Source: Chamaea fasciata (taxonomy: Eukaryota > Chordata > Aves > Passeriformes > Sylviidae). From it: 64,000 nt of DNA. Below the pieces are notes generated by a model. The model saw nothing but the letters and a program-made list of their open reading frames with translations. It ran no database searches and was not told the DNA's origin. The position numbers were made by a program, and so were the translations under genes. Shown piece by piece: positions 39,755 to 49,649 of this stretch (position 1 is its first letter; each line of letters begins with the position of its first letter). The stretch spans positions 1,872,945-1,936,944 of the forward strand of contig JARCOQ010000017.1 in the NCBI GenBank assembly GCA_029207755.1, read 5' to 3'.

Positions 39755-39850
39755 AACTGCCCCAAACCTCACCTGGAGATGTGACACTTGCCCCAAACCT
39801 GTCCCAAACCTCACCTGGGGATGTGACACCTGCCCCAAACCTCACCTGCT
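39755..39850 (+). repeat. Irregular tandem repeat of CCCCAAACCTCACCTG units
   Basis: The motif CCCAAACCTCACCTG occurs at 39761, 39803 and 39834. The intervening GATGTGACAC spacer is repeated twice, so the period is irregular (42 then 31 bp). It looks like local duplication, with no visible link to a gene. Confidence 0.85.
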
Positions 39851-41836
39851 GAGGCCAGGACAGGAGTGTGGTGTGAGGGAGGGCAGCTGGGGTGGTTGGG
39901 GCAGGGGAAAGGTTGAGCTCTTCGCAGTCACAACATTCTTTCGGAGCATTGTAGTTGGAAATGCAATCTGGGGATCACCAAGGACCATCAGCTGGTTGTA
40001 AAAATGGCATTGTCAATTCCAGGAGTTTGTAGAAAATAACAAATATTTTTAGCCAGAGGCAAATCACTCACTGACACTCAGAGCCCTCGTGTGAGGAACT
40101 GGAACTCCTGCATCCAAACATGGTGAAATCCTTTCCTGCAGCAGCCAGGACCTGGCACGGGATGGATTCAAACTGACTGAATCCAGAGCTGCCTTTTATT
40201 CAATAACTGCCTATGCAAACAGCATTATCCTTAAGGAAAATTATTCAAGAAAAACCTCCACAACAATTCCCTCCCTCCTCTGCATTCAGCTCAGCAGCTC
40301 ACATCAGCTCACCTCTCTTTTTGCTCTTTTTCCTGTTTTATTATTGGTTTTGAGTTTATGGGTCACTCACAGGCAGTTCCCTCCAGCCACTGATCATTTG
40401 GCTCATAACTGTGCAGGATGAAGAGCAAAGGACGTGATCTGTTCTGGTTTGGCTGCTAAGGGCCCATTGAAACTCGGGGGTATTTTGCCTTCTTAACCAG
40501 CAGGAAATTGGATATCTAATAGGAAACTTTATAATACAACTCTAATTAAAGTACAACAAAAGGAAAGCCCCAAATTGCCTCATTTCAGCATTGTATATAA
40601 ATAATAGTTATGGCTTCACGGAATTGCTTTTCTGTGCTAGAATTCAGGCAGTGTGGAAGGCACTCTTCTCCTTGCTCCTGTCCTCCTGCGGTGGATGGTG
40701 GTGGGTGTTCCTTCTCCTACTCTGAAAGAGGCAGGAATTCATGCCTTGGTATCAGCTGCTGTAACTACTTGAAAAATAAATTTCTAGGGAAAAAATAAAA
40801 CACCTCAAAGGAATATTGGGAAAAATCCCTCCTTTGGGGTGCCAGGTTGTTTCGGACACAGAATTCATCACCATGGTGGTGATGCACGCTGAGCCACTGC
40901 AAACTGAGTGCGGGGGTGATGGTGAATAGTGACAGCAGCGAAAGCTGCAAAAAAATGACCCATTATCCAAATTAATGAACTGGCCTCCCAGCGAACCGAG
41001 CATCTTCAGCCTTTTCTGAGGACACCCAAAACCTTCCTCAGCCTGCACCTGGCTGTGGAACTAGAGCTCAGTGCCAGGACTTTGAGGTGACAGAGATGTC
41101 CCTTTGTCCCTCCATCCATCATTCAGAGCCAGGTGCTCTCTGTGCCAGATTCAGGAACCTTTCCCTCTGTTTTCTTTCCACCTTGGAGAAGTTCACAGGA
41201 AGTTATTTCCGTGGTACAGAAATTTTGAATAGTAGCCTTAAAAACTCTGAAATTCCACAATTCACTCCTTCATGACAAATTTCATATTGTAAGAGTTCTT
41301 TCCATGGAATTCCATTGCTTTTCTAGAGCGTTCCATTGGTTTCAAACCTGTTAAATTCCAAAATGTCTTTGATAAAGACTTCTGCAATGGAGTGGGGAAA
41401 TATTTTTCCCCAAGCTGCCGATTTCTCTCTTCAGTTGATTTGCAGACTGGAATGAAACTGTAGCTCTGAACCCCTCCAAAGAGCCAGGTTAAGATTTGTC
41501 TGTGGGTGCTTAATGCAGTTCGACATCTTGGAGAAGGAGGAATGAGAAGTGGTCACTATCCATTATCTGCTTGGAACCTTTCAGAGAAAGAAACAGTTTC
41601 TGCCAACACAAAAAGATGTCCGAGCTGCAGCCGGACAAGGAGGGAACAAGTTCACCTTCTAGCACTGTGAGATTGCTTTCCTGATGATGTTGTTTCAAGG
41701 GAAACTGGAATATGTATGGCTGAAGAAGTGCAGGTGGTGCCATGGGTTTTACATGGATTAGCAGAGCTGCTCTGGACAATGATTCACTGTCCCTTCTCTT
41801 GGCAGAAAATAAATTTTCCAGTCTTGGAAAGAAATG

Positions 41837-41864
41837 TGTATATATATATATATATACATACATG
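41837..41864 (+). repeat. (TA)n microsatellite
   Basis: A run of about nine TA dinucleotides followed by CATACATG. It is a short AT-rich simple repeat. Confidence 0.93.
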
Positions 41865-43216
41865 TATTTTAATAAATGTTTCTCTACATGGAAAAAAAGA
41901 GCAAATTTGAGTGAAAATAGTTCAAATTTCACTGAAATTAAAATAGCATCCACCGGTGGAAAAGTTACCGCTCACAATGAAGACTTTTGACAAACAGTTG
42001 TATTGACACTCCACAGTTCAGGTCAGGAGTGATGGAAAAATAAAATGTGGTGCCACTCCCAGGTTAGAGCTGGTGTCAGTGCTGGATTCACCCCCCTGGC
42101 AGCCTGGCTTGGTGCTCTCTGCAGGGAAAAGTTCCAGCTCCAAGGGCATGGGCGTGGCTTTAGACCCAGTTTTTGCAGGTGTATTAACTGGACCTGGTTT
42201 ATTTGTGCTCCTCTGTGGAAACATTCCAGAGATAGCTTAGAAAATGTTCACTTTGAAGAGTAAAGACCCAGCTGTTTATTGCAGCTCCCATCCCAGAGGA
42301 GCAGGTTTCTGAGGTTGCCATGAATCCAAGCACAAAGACATAGTGGGGGAATTAAGAAATCAAATAATTTGGAATTACATTTGTGATTATTATCCATACA
42401 ATAATATTATCCTTACTGATTTTGCCCTACCCCGTCTTGAGATCAATCAGCACCAAACCAAAGACTGCATTTCCATTTAGGAAGCCCAAAATTGCTTCCA
42501 TTCAATGCTTTGAAGCTCCTGAGTTTTGTCAATTTTTTCATGATAGTGACATTTCAGTCTCCCACTTCTTCAGGACTGCACTTTTCCCATCCTACATCTG
42601 CCTGGGCCTGCTTTATTTCGGTGGGAAAAATTTCCATCTAGGAAAGGGAGGAAGCGTTCATCCACTTACTGAGTCTGGATTTCTTTCATGTTCTTTTCTT
42701 CCCCGTTACGCAGTTACACATGAGGATCTCAGAGGTTTGGGATGTCAGAATGAGCCTGGGGGAGAACTGGTGGGAAGAGAACAGGTCACTCAACAATGTA
42801 TTACATGGACATCAGTGTGACGTGCAAAATTTATGCTACTTATTACAGACTCTGCATTTAAAGCATGTGGGTGTACAGATATAAGACACTCTTTACTTCG
42901 AAAATAAATAATGCAAAGTCCACTTAAATTAATGTTATTTCTGTTAACCAGCTACATCCCTTCATGTCCAATGAAATCTTACTAAAAAGCCCTGTTGGAA
43001 GAACACGAGCATCTCTTGTACCCGAGGTTGTCTTGTAGAACTGGTCTCCACTGTCCTTAAAATGCCCACAGCAATTTAAATCATTTACATAAACAGAAAT
43101 GCTTTTACAGGGAGGATCCTGAAATGTGGTTTTAAAGCTGCCCAAACCCCTAAACCATTAAAACAGATGTGACTGATGGTTTTGTGAAAATTTGATGGTG
43201 CTTTCTGATAAGTTAA

Positions 43217-43530
43217 GTTCACAGAATCACAGAATCTCCAGTGCCACCCCTGCCATGGGCAGGGACAACTTCCACTGTCCCAGGCTTCTCCAAACCTGTC
43301 CAACCTGGCCTTGGACACTTCCAGGGATCCAGGGGCAGCCACAGCTTCTCTGGGAATTCCTGTGCCAGGGTCTGCCCACCCTCCCAGGGAAGAATTTCTT
43401 CCATGTATCTTATTTAAAGCTCCACTCTGTCAGTTTAAAGCCATTTCTCCTTGTCTGGCACTACAATTCCTGATGGAGGATCCCTCTCTAGCTTCCCTGT
43501 AGACCCTCTGGAGATGCTGGAACTGGTTAC
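43217..43530 (-). mobile_element. CR1-type LINE 3' fragment
   Basis: It begins with TCACAGAATCACAGAATC, the reverse complement of the CR1 terminal repeat, then CCATGGGCAGGGACAACTTC, TGGCCTTGGACACTTCCAGG and GTTTAAAGCCATTTCTCCTTG. It is about 2 kb upstream of the TSHZ2 exon, antisense to the gene, and has no intact reverse transcriptase. Confidence 0.88.
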
Positions 43531-45480
43531 TTCTCCCACTGACATGAGATTGTGTCAGTATCTTACACAGACACCAAAAAAAAAAAAAAAGAGGATTCCT
43601 CAGCACAAGTTACTCTTCTGTAAAGGTTATAGTAAACACGTCAATGCCTAATTAAGCAGCAAATTTTACCCATATTGTGGGGGATGTGCAGCTGTCTGGG
43701 ACTTCTGCTTTTCCTAGAGAAGGACAAAGGAGCTTGTGAGGAATAAACTACTGTATGTACCTTCCAAAGGAAAACTCAGCTCCTGGTGAAAAATGGGTTA
43801 ATGACACTCAAAGAACCTGTGCTGGAGTGGAGAATGCAAATTGCAGTGACCCAAAGCCACGGGAATGCTCTTTGTCCTGTGTTGTGTCTGATTCTTTCCT
43901 TGGATCTCCTCCTTGCTTTTGTTGTGTGGTGTGCCGGCACTGGAGAGGGGCCGTGTGTCACAGGGTCACTGCTGCTCACCTGGGGACCTTCTGCCACCTC
44001 CATGTCCCTGCCTTCTCCTGGGTCCCCCAAAAAAACACAAACAAAGGGAAAGTGGTATCTGGTTGTTGGGGAAAAATTTAGGGAGGAGAAGAAATTATTG
44101 AGGTCTAAGTGTTGTCTTTGCTGCTGCTCCAGTCTGATCACCTGTTAAAGTTTGCAGTGGCCCTGCAGATGCTAAAGGGATTCGTTTTAATATTTATCAC
44201 TGAACATTTAATATTTAGCTGCTTTGCTGAAAGCTTCTGCTGAAGAGCACAGTGTGCTCCTACTACAGTGTGATTATTACTATTTTATCAGGCTAAAGTG
44301 ATGTGCAGGTCGTTTGTTCAGAGCCACTGCTGTGTCTTTGCCTCTGGTTGTGACATCTTCTGCTACCACCCCTGGAGTAAGGCAGGCCCAGCTCTAAGCC
44401 AAGCCCAGCTCTAAGCCTGGCAGTTCCTAAACTCACGGCAAGGGTGTGGGACAGATGACACATGGATTTCTTAGCTCTCATCACACAGAGAGCCATCATT
44501 TCTCTCTGCTTGTGCTGCACCTTCATCCAGGGAATGGTTCCTCTCTTTGGCCTGACGGCAAATGTGTGGTCATCAGAAAGGTGGAACACTTCCTCTGGAT
44601 TTTCTAGAAGGATATCTTTGGGTCAGGAGTACCAAATTCAAGGGAGCAACGTAAGCCAGGCTCTTAAAGAGCCATAAAAAGAATTTCAGATAATGGGAAG
44701 GAGTTGGATTCTAAATATACTCTTCCAGAATCAAGTTCATCTTAGTAATCAAAGAGATCATTTGCCAAATAAAATCCTTCTGGATTTGTTCTGCTTTTCC
44801 AGTTTCACAATTAACTTTGGTCTACCTCCGTCAAATCTTCTGTAAATTCCAAGGGTTCTTGCCCTGAAATCTGTGGATTTTACTGAGGCGCAATTTGCTT
44901 TTGTGGTACACAGTACATTACTTTTATAAACAAAAGGGTTTCACTTATGCCTATTAACGCTGTCAGATGTTGTATTTTGAGATATAAATTATTTGCGTAC
45001 ATTCCAAAGTGCATTTTTAGGTGATCAAGTGGCAAAAGGTTACGGTACCTAGATGATGCTCTGAACCAGGAAGATTATGGCACTTTTCTTCTCTTCCTTG
45101 CAAATTCCACCCTTTCTCTCACCAAGGTGTCTTGGTTTAGATAGATACAAAACCCATGACACGAGGCTAAAAACAATTTCATTGATTTGAAGCTCTTAGG
45201 ATAAACTTTAAGTTCTTACATATGAATTTTCCAACTGTCCCATTACAGGACAGTTAGAATTATGCTCCCATGACAGGAAAATTATTAACTCGGGATCTCT
45301 GGCAGTTATAAAGAATTATGATCGTCTGCCAACAAAATGCAGCAACCTTCACAAAAAAAAGAGAGACATCATTTGGCTTTTTTTCACTTCCAGAACTAAC
45401 ATACAATATAGTTATAGATTAAAACAAAATCCAGTAACGAAAATACACAGTGTGAAAGTAGAAAACTGGAACTGTAGCAT
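43531..45480. other. Non-coding sequence just upstream of TSHZ2 exon 2
   Basis: Unique sequence. A 17-bp motif AAGCCCAGCTCTAAGCC follows a near-copy around 44388-44420. From 44.7 kb the sequence becomes AT-rich up to the splice acceptor. No additional exon is recognised. Confidence 0.6.
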
Positions 45481-45523
45481 TCCCCTTTGACAGGTTATTT
45501 CATATATTGACATTACGTTTCAG
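45481..45523 (+). promoter_or_regulatory. TSHZ2: Splice acceptor of TSHZ2 exon 2
   Basis: The teashirt reading frame starts directly after the AG at 45522-45523. An in-frame TGA at 45508-45510 shows that coding cannot extend further upstream without splicing. The exon begins in phase 1 (GT|TAT), so exon 1 must supply the first base of a Gly codon, which matches the vertebrate TSHZ gene structure. The pyrimidine tract is short and interrupted. A second CAGGTTAT lies 30 nt upstream at 45491-45498 and is a potential competing acceptor. Confidence 0.88.
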
Positions 45524-48500
45524 GTTATGTCCAAGAGGAAGATTTAAAGGAAGAGGAAGATATAAAGGAGGAGGAAGAAGATGACGATGACAACAACTCC
45601 ACTGCTCAGCTGCAGGGCAGCAATGACACCGGCACGGATGAGGAGCACGAGGCGGGTCCTGAGCAGAAAGGGAACTTCAGTTTCCAGAATTCCCCCGTCA
45701 GCCACATATCCAACCAGGATGCGGAGAACGAATCACTGCTGAGTGACGGTAGTGACCATGTGGCCGACATCAAAAACATCTGCTCCAGGGAGCCCCAGGA
45801 CCCCAAAAGCAGCGCCCACCCCAAAGCCCAGAGCGAAGCACACGATTGCATGGATAAAATGACAGCAGTCTATGCCAACATCCTGTCGGACTCTTACTGG
45901 ACAGGCTTGGGGCTGGGTTTCAAGTTGTCCAACTCTGAAAAGAGGAGTTGCGACAACAGGAACGGAGGGAACAAAGCTGATTTCGATTGGCACCAAGACG
46001 CCCTGTCCAAGAGCTTGCAGCAGAATTTACCTTCCAGGCCTGTCTCCAAGCCCAACCTCTTCAGCTCCGTGCAGCTCTACAGGCAGAGCAGCAAAATGTG
46101 CGGGACTGTGTTCACGGGCGCCAGCCGGTTCCGTTGCCGGCAGTGCAGCGCTGCCTACGACACCTTGGTGGAACTCACGGTCCACATGAACGAGACGGGC
46201 CACTACCAGGATGACAACCACAAAAAGGACAAGCACAGACCTACCAGCTACTCCAAGCCCCGGAAAAGGGCCTTCCAGGACATGGACAAGGAAGATGCAC
46301 AAAAAGTTCTGAAGTGTATGTTCTGTGGTGACTCTTTTGATTCCCTTCAAGATCTGAGCGTTCATATGATAAAAACAAAACATTACCAAAAAGTGCCTTT
46401 GAAGGAGCCGGTACCAACCATTTCTTCAAAAATGGTCACTCCAGCCAAGAAACGTGTGTTTGACGTGAACAGGCCTTGCTCCCCCGACTCCACGACGGGG
46501 TCTTTCTCCGACACCTTCTCTCCTCAGAAGAACGTGAACCTGCAGCTCTCCTCCAACAACCGCTACGGGTACCAGAACGGGGCCAGCTACACCTGGCAGT
46601 TCGAGGCCTGCAAATCCCAGATTTTGAAGTGCATGGAATGTGGAAGCTCCCATGATACCTTGCAGCAGCTCACGACCCACATGATGGTCACTGGCCATTT
46701 CTTGAAAGTCACGAGCTCAGCTTCAAAGAAAGGAAAGCAGCTTGTTCTGGATCCTTTAGCTGTGGAAAAAATGCAGTCGCTGTCTGAAGCACCAGCCAGT
46801 GACAGCCCTGTTTCAAAATCAACCAGTAAATCATCTGCAGAATGCATAGGCCCTGCCTCTGAACTCAAAAAGGAAAGTAAAAAAGATAAAGCTGATGATG
46901 CAAACAAAGATGAGAAAGCAATGAAAACTGAGGAGTACGAAGACACTCTTCAGAAACCCCTGGATCCCACAATGAAATACCAGTACCTCCGAGAAGAAGA
47001 TTTAGAAGACGGTTCAAAGGGTGGTGGGGACATTTTAAAGTCCTTGGAGAACACTGTCACGACAGCCATCAATAAGGCTCAGAACGGAGCTCCCAGCTGG
47101 AGTGCCTATCCCAGCATCCACGCAGCTTACCAGCTCTCCGAGGGAGCCAAACCATCCTTGCCTGTGGGGTCCCAGGTGCTCCAAATCAGGCCAACCATGA
47201 CCAATAAATTGAGGCCCATAGCGCCCAAGTGGAAGGTGATGCCTCTGGTCCCCATCTCAGCAAACGTGAGCCAGTGCACTCAAGTGAAGAAGGAGGCTGA
47301 GGACAAGGAGGAGGTACAAAAGGACTTTGCTAAGGAGGGAGTCCAGGCTGAGCCAGCCTCGCTCAGCCAGAGCGAGAGGGAGCCTCTCCTCAAAGCTGAA
47401 GCCTCTGTGGAGCCAAAAAAGACAGAACCGTGTCCCTTGAAAGAAGAAGACAAAATTAAAGAGGACAGTGGAAAAGAAAAGCCAGTCCTGAAGGAGCCAC
47501 CAGCAGCTTCTCTCAGTAATGGTTGCGCTGCTGCCAACCACTCCTCGGAGCTGCCCTGTGTGAACCCCCTGAGCGCGCTGCAGTCAGTCCTGAACAATCA
47601 CCTGGGCAAAGCCACTGAGCCCTTACAGCCTCAATCCAACTGCAGCCCCAGCTCTAGCACAATTTCCATGTTCCACAAACCCAACCTCAATATGATGGAG
47701 AAGCCGGTTTTGTCTCCCGCTCCAACCCCACCAAAGCCTGCAAGCGCATCCAGGCACTATCTGTTTGAAAACAACGATCAGCCTATTGACCTGACCAAAT
47801 CCAAAGGCAAGAAAGCTGAGTCAGCTCAAGCACAATCTTGTACTTCTCCACCTCAAAAGCACGCTCTGTCTGACATCGCCGACATGGTCAAAGTTCTTCC
47901 CAAAGCTACCACACCAAAACCTGCTGCATCCTCAAGGATCCCGTCCATGAAGCTGGAAATAGATGTCCGACGCTTCGAGGACGTCTCCACGGAAGTCTCC
48001 ACTCTGCATAAAAGGAAGGGCAGGCAGTCAAACTGGAACCCTCAGCATCTGCTCATTTTGCAAGCTCAGTTTGCTTCCAGCCTCTTCCAGACATCTGAAG
48101 GTAAATATTTATTATCAGATCTAGGCCCGCAGGAGCGCATGCAGATTTCCAAATTCACTGGACTGTCGATGACCACCATCAGCCACTGGTTGGCAAATGT
48201 CAAGTATCAACTTAGGAAAACCGGAGGAACAAAGTTTTTGAAAAACATGGACAAAGGACATCCAGTCTTTTATTGCAGCGACTGCGCATCTCAGTTCCGA
48301 ACCCCCTCTACTTACATTAGCCACTTAGAATCCCACCTAGGTTTCCAAATGAAAGACATGAACAGGCTGGCTGTGGAGCAGCAAACCAAGGTAGAGCAAG
48401 AAATCTCCAGAGTTTCAGTTCAAAGATCTCCTGAAACAATAGCTGGAGAAGAGGACACAGACTCTAAGTTCAAATGTAAGTTGTGCTGTCGGACATTTGC

Positions 48501-48594
48501 GAGCAAACATGCAGTAAAACTTCATCTAAGCAAAACACACAGCAAGTCACCAGAACACCATTCACAATTTGTAGCAGAAGTGGATGAAGAATAA
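45524..48594 (+). CDS. TSHZ2: TSHZ2 main coding exon (teashirt zinc finger homeobox 2), 5'-partial
   Basis: This exon encodes a nuclear zinc-finger homeodomain transcriptional regulator of the teashirt family; family members mainly act as repressors in development. The frame runs from the acceptor at 45523 to TAA at 48592-48594: 1022 codons after a split Gly codon. Adding the usual ~13-residue first exon gives ~1036 residues, close to human TSHZ2 (1034). Visible in order: an acidic stretch (45535-45600); the teashirt block with CMDKMTAVYANILSDSYW (from ~45850); three fingers of form CX2CX12HX5H at 46135-46203, 46315-46383 and 46630-46698; a PIDLT CtBP-type motif at 47782-47796; an atypical homeodomain at 48013-48222; and two C2H2 fingers at 48274-48336 and 48475-48540. 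All finger Cys and His residues are present, with no frameshift or stop. The first in-frame ATG (45760) is internal: homology to TSHZ2 (QLQGSNDTGTDEE, NQDAENESLLSD) extends upstream to the acceptor. The TSHZ2 rather than TSHZ1/3 assignment rests on remembered similarity along the whole length. Confidence 0.97.
48013..48222 (+). other. TSHZ2: Atypical teashirt homeodomain within TSHZ2
   Basis: This segment codes for about 70 residues, from RKGRQSNWNPQHLL to NVKYQLRKT. It is longer than the usual 60-residue homeodomain. The recognition-helix region reads HWLANVKYQL where classical homeodomains have WFQNRR, so Trp and Asn are kept but Phe and the conserved Arg are replaced. This divergence is typical of vertebrate TSHZ proteins and is not specific damage here. 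The flanking basic KRKGR gives a positively charged N-terminal arm. It lies between the CtBP-type motif and the C-terminal finger pair. Confidence 0.9.
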
Positions 48595-48599
48595 CTCTT

Positions 48600-48608
48600 A
48601 AGGTATGC
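48600..48608 (+). promoter_or_regulatory. Candidate splice donor 8 nt downstream of the TSHZ2 stop codon
   Basis: AAG|GTATGC fits the donor consensus at the last three exon bases and at intron positions +1, +2, +3 and +5. The GT is at 48603-48604. The TAA ends at 48594, so an exon junction here would lie far less than 50 nt after the stop and would not be expected to trigger nonsense-mediated decay. As I recall, the human TSHZ2 gene has a separate 3'UTR exon far downstream, which agrees with this site. RNA evidence is needed to prove its use. Confidence 0.65.
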
Positions 48609-49583
48609 ATGCTCTATAGTGAGTTTTCATTTCAGCATTTGCAGGAGGCTCCGTCAGGCTCCGTGCTTTGGTAAAAGTAGGGAAACAGTATAAAATGCAT
48701 CGTGTGTGCTGCGCCGCTCCTCCCTCGCATGCACACATCCATTTTATAACGTTTTCAGGAAGAGAGCTTGGCCAATGCAAACCCACACTGCCCTAGAGAG
48801 AAATGTTGCCGCTTATTATTTGCAAGATAGCCTTTTGCCCGTTTCTCTTTTGTTCCTAAGCGTAAATCATTTCACACCCGCTGCACTTCCGTGTGGAAGG
48901 CAAGAACTAAGCGCTGCTCTTTGCAGTGAGAATGGAAAAAAAGCAGAGAAAGAGCACTGAAACCCAAAAGGTTATTACCTCATTCAGTGCTGGCACACCA
49001 ATAGATCTGATTTGAATGGGGAAAAAGAAGGAAATTCCAAAGTCAAATTAGCAAAATCTCAATTATTCCAAGTTTCTCGTAAACTCAAACACAGCCTTGA
49101 GAATCTACAAATAACTCTGAAAAGTTCCTATCTAAAACTTCAGTTTTTCTTCTGTTGATATTTGGATGTTCAGTTTTGTAAAATATTTTAATATTTTACA
49201 CTTACTTAAACACTTGCTACTGTGAGTGGCCTTTTTTGTCACATCATTTTAACCTCTCTCTCCATCATTCCTTTTTTAATCTTTAAGATGTTTGATTATA
49301 TTTTGCTTCGTGTTGGTGGAAGTCAATCCATAAACATCACTGACTTCAGTGCAAGTTCTCGTATAACCTGGGGGAGTTAATGCTTAATTGAGATTTTTTA
49401 CAAGCTTAATATTTCCAAGACCTGTTAGTAGGATACTGCTGCGTTAGTGTTGCTATTTTTTTGCTGCAAGATACACCAGTTGCCACAACCAATGTTTATA
49501 ACATGTAATGTAATATTCAGATGCCACACCATTTTTGCATTTTTAATTTTACTTGATTCACAAACTTGAATATTCTTGATTGA

Positions 49584-49589
49584 AATAAA
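49584..49589 (+). terminator. Candidate poly(A) signal for a read-through TSHZ2 3'UTR
   Basis: This is the first canonical AATAAA I see after the TSHZ2 stop, about 990 nt downstream. It is followed about 33 nt later by a T-rich stretch (49623-49629, then a longer T run at 49641-49650), as expected of a downstream element. It could end a short isoform that does not use the donor at 48603. It could equally be an unused intronic hexamer in an AT-rich region. Confidence 0.4.
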
Positions 49590-49649
49590 TATGCAGAACA
49601 TCAACTAAAAGTCCAAATAGAAGTTTTTTGTTCTAACCAGTTTTTTTTT

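Larger units (their letters stand above)
33177..43216. other. Non-coding, no gene recognised
   Basis: Mostly AT-rich unique sequence with A and T runs (for example 35286-35304, 38589-38609) and the irregular tandem repeat at 39.8 kb. No repeat family or gene is recognised. Confidence 0.6.
1..45523 (+). other. Inferred intron 1 of TSHZ2 (3' part)
   Basis: No open frame in this span looks like a real gene. The many frames of 60-240 codons lack recognisable domains and sit in GC-rich sequence or in tandem repeats. Contents are CR1-type LINE fragments, one MIR/L2-type relic, short tandem repeats, homopolymer runs, two long arrays, and AT-rich blocks that may be regulatory. Assignment to intron 1 assumes the TSHZ2 first exon lies upstream on the + strand, as in other vertebrates. 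Unannotated non-coding transcripts or alternative first exons cannot be excluded from sequence alone. Confidence 0.75.

Noticed and set aside
45126..45175. TGTCTTGGTTTAG start resembling songbird endogenous retrovirus LTRs
   Set aside because: Only the first dozen bases recall such LTRs. I see no matching 3' end, poly(A) signal with CA terminus, target-site duplication or internal sequence.
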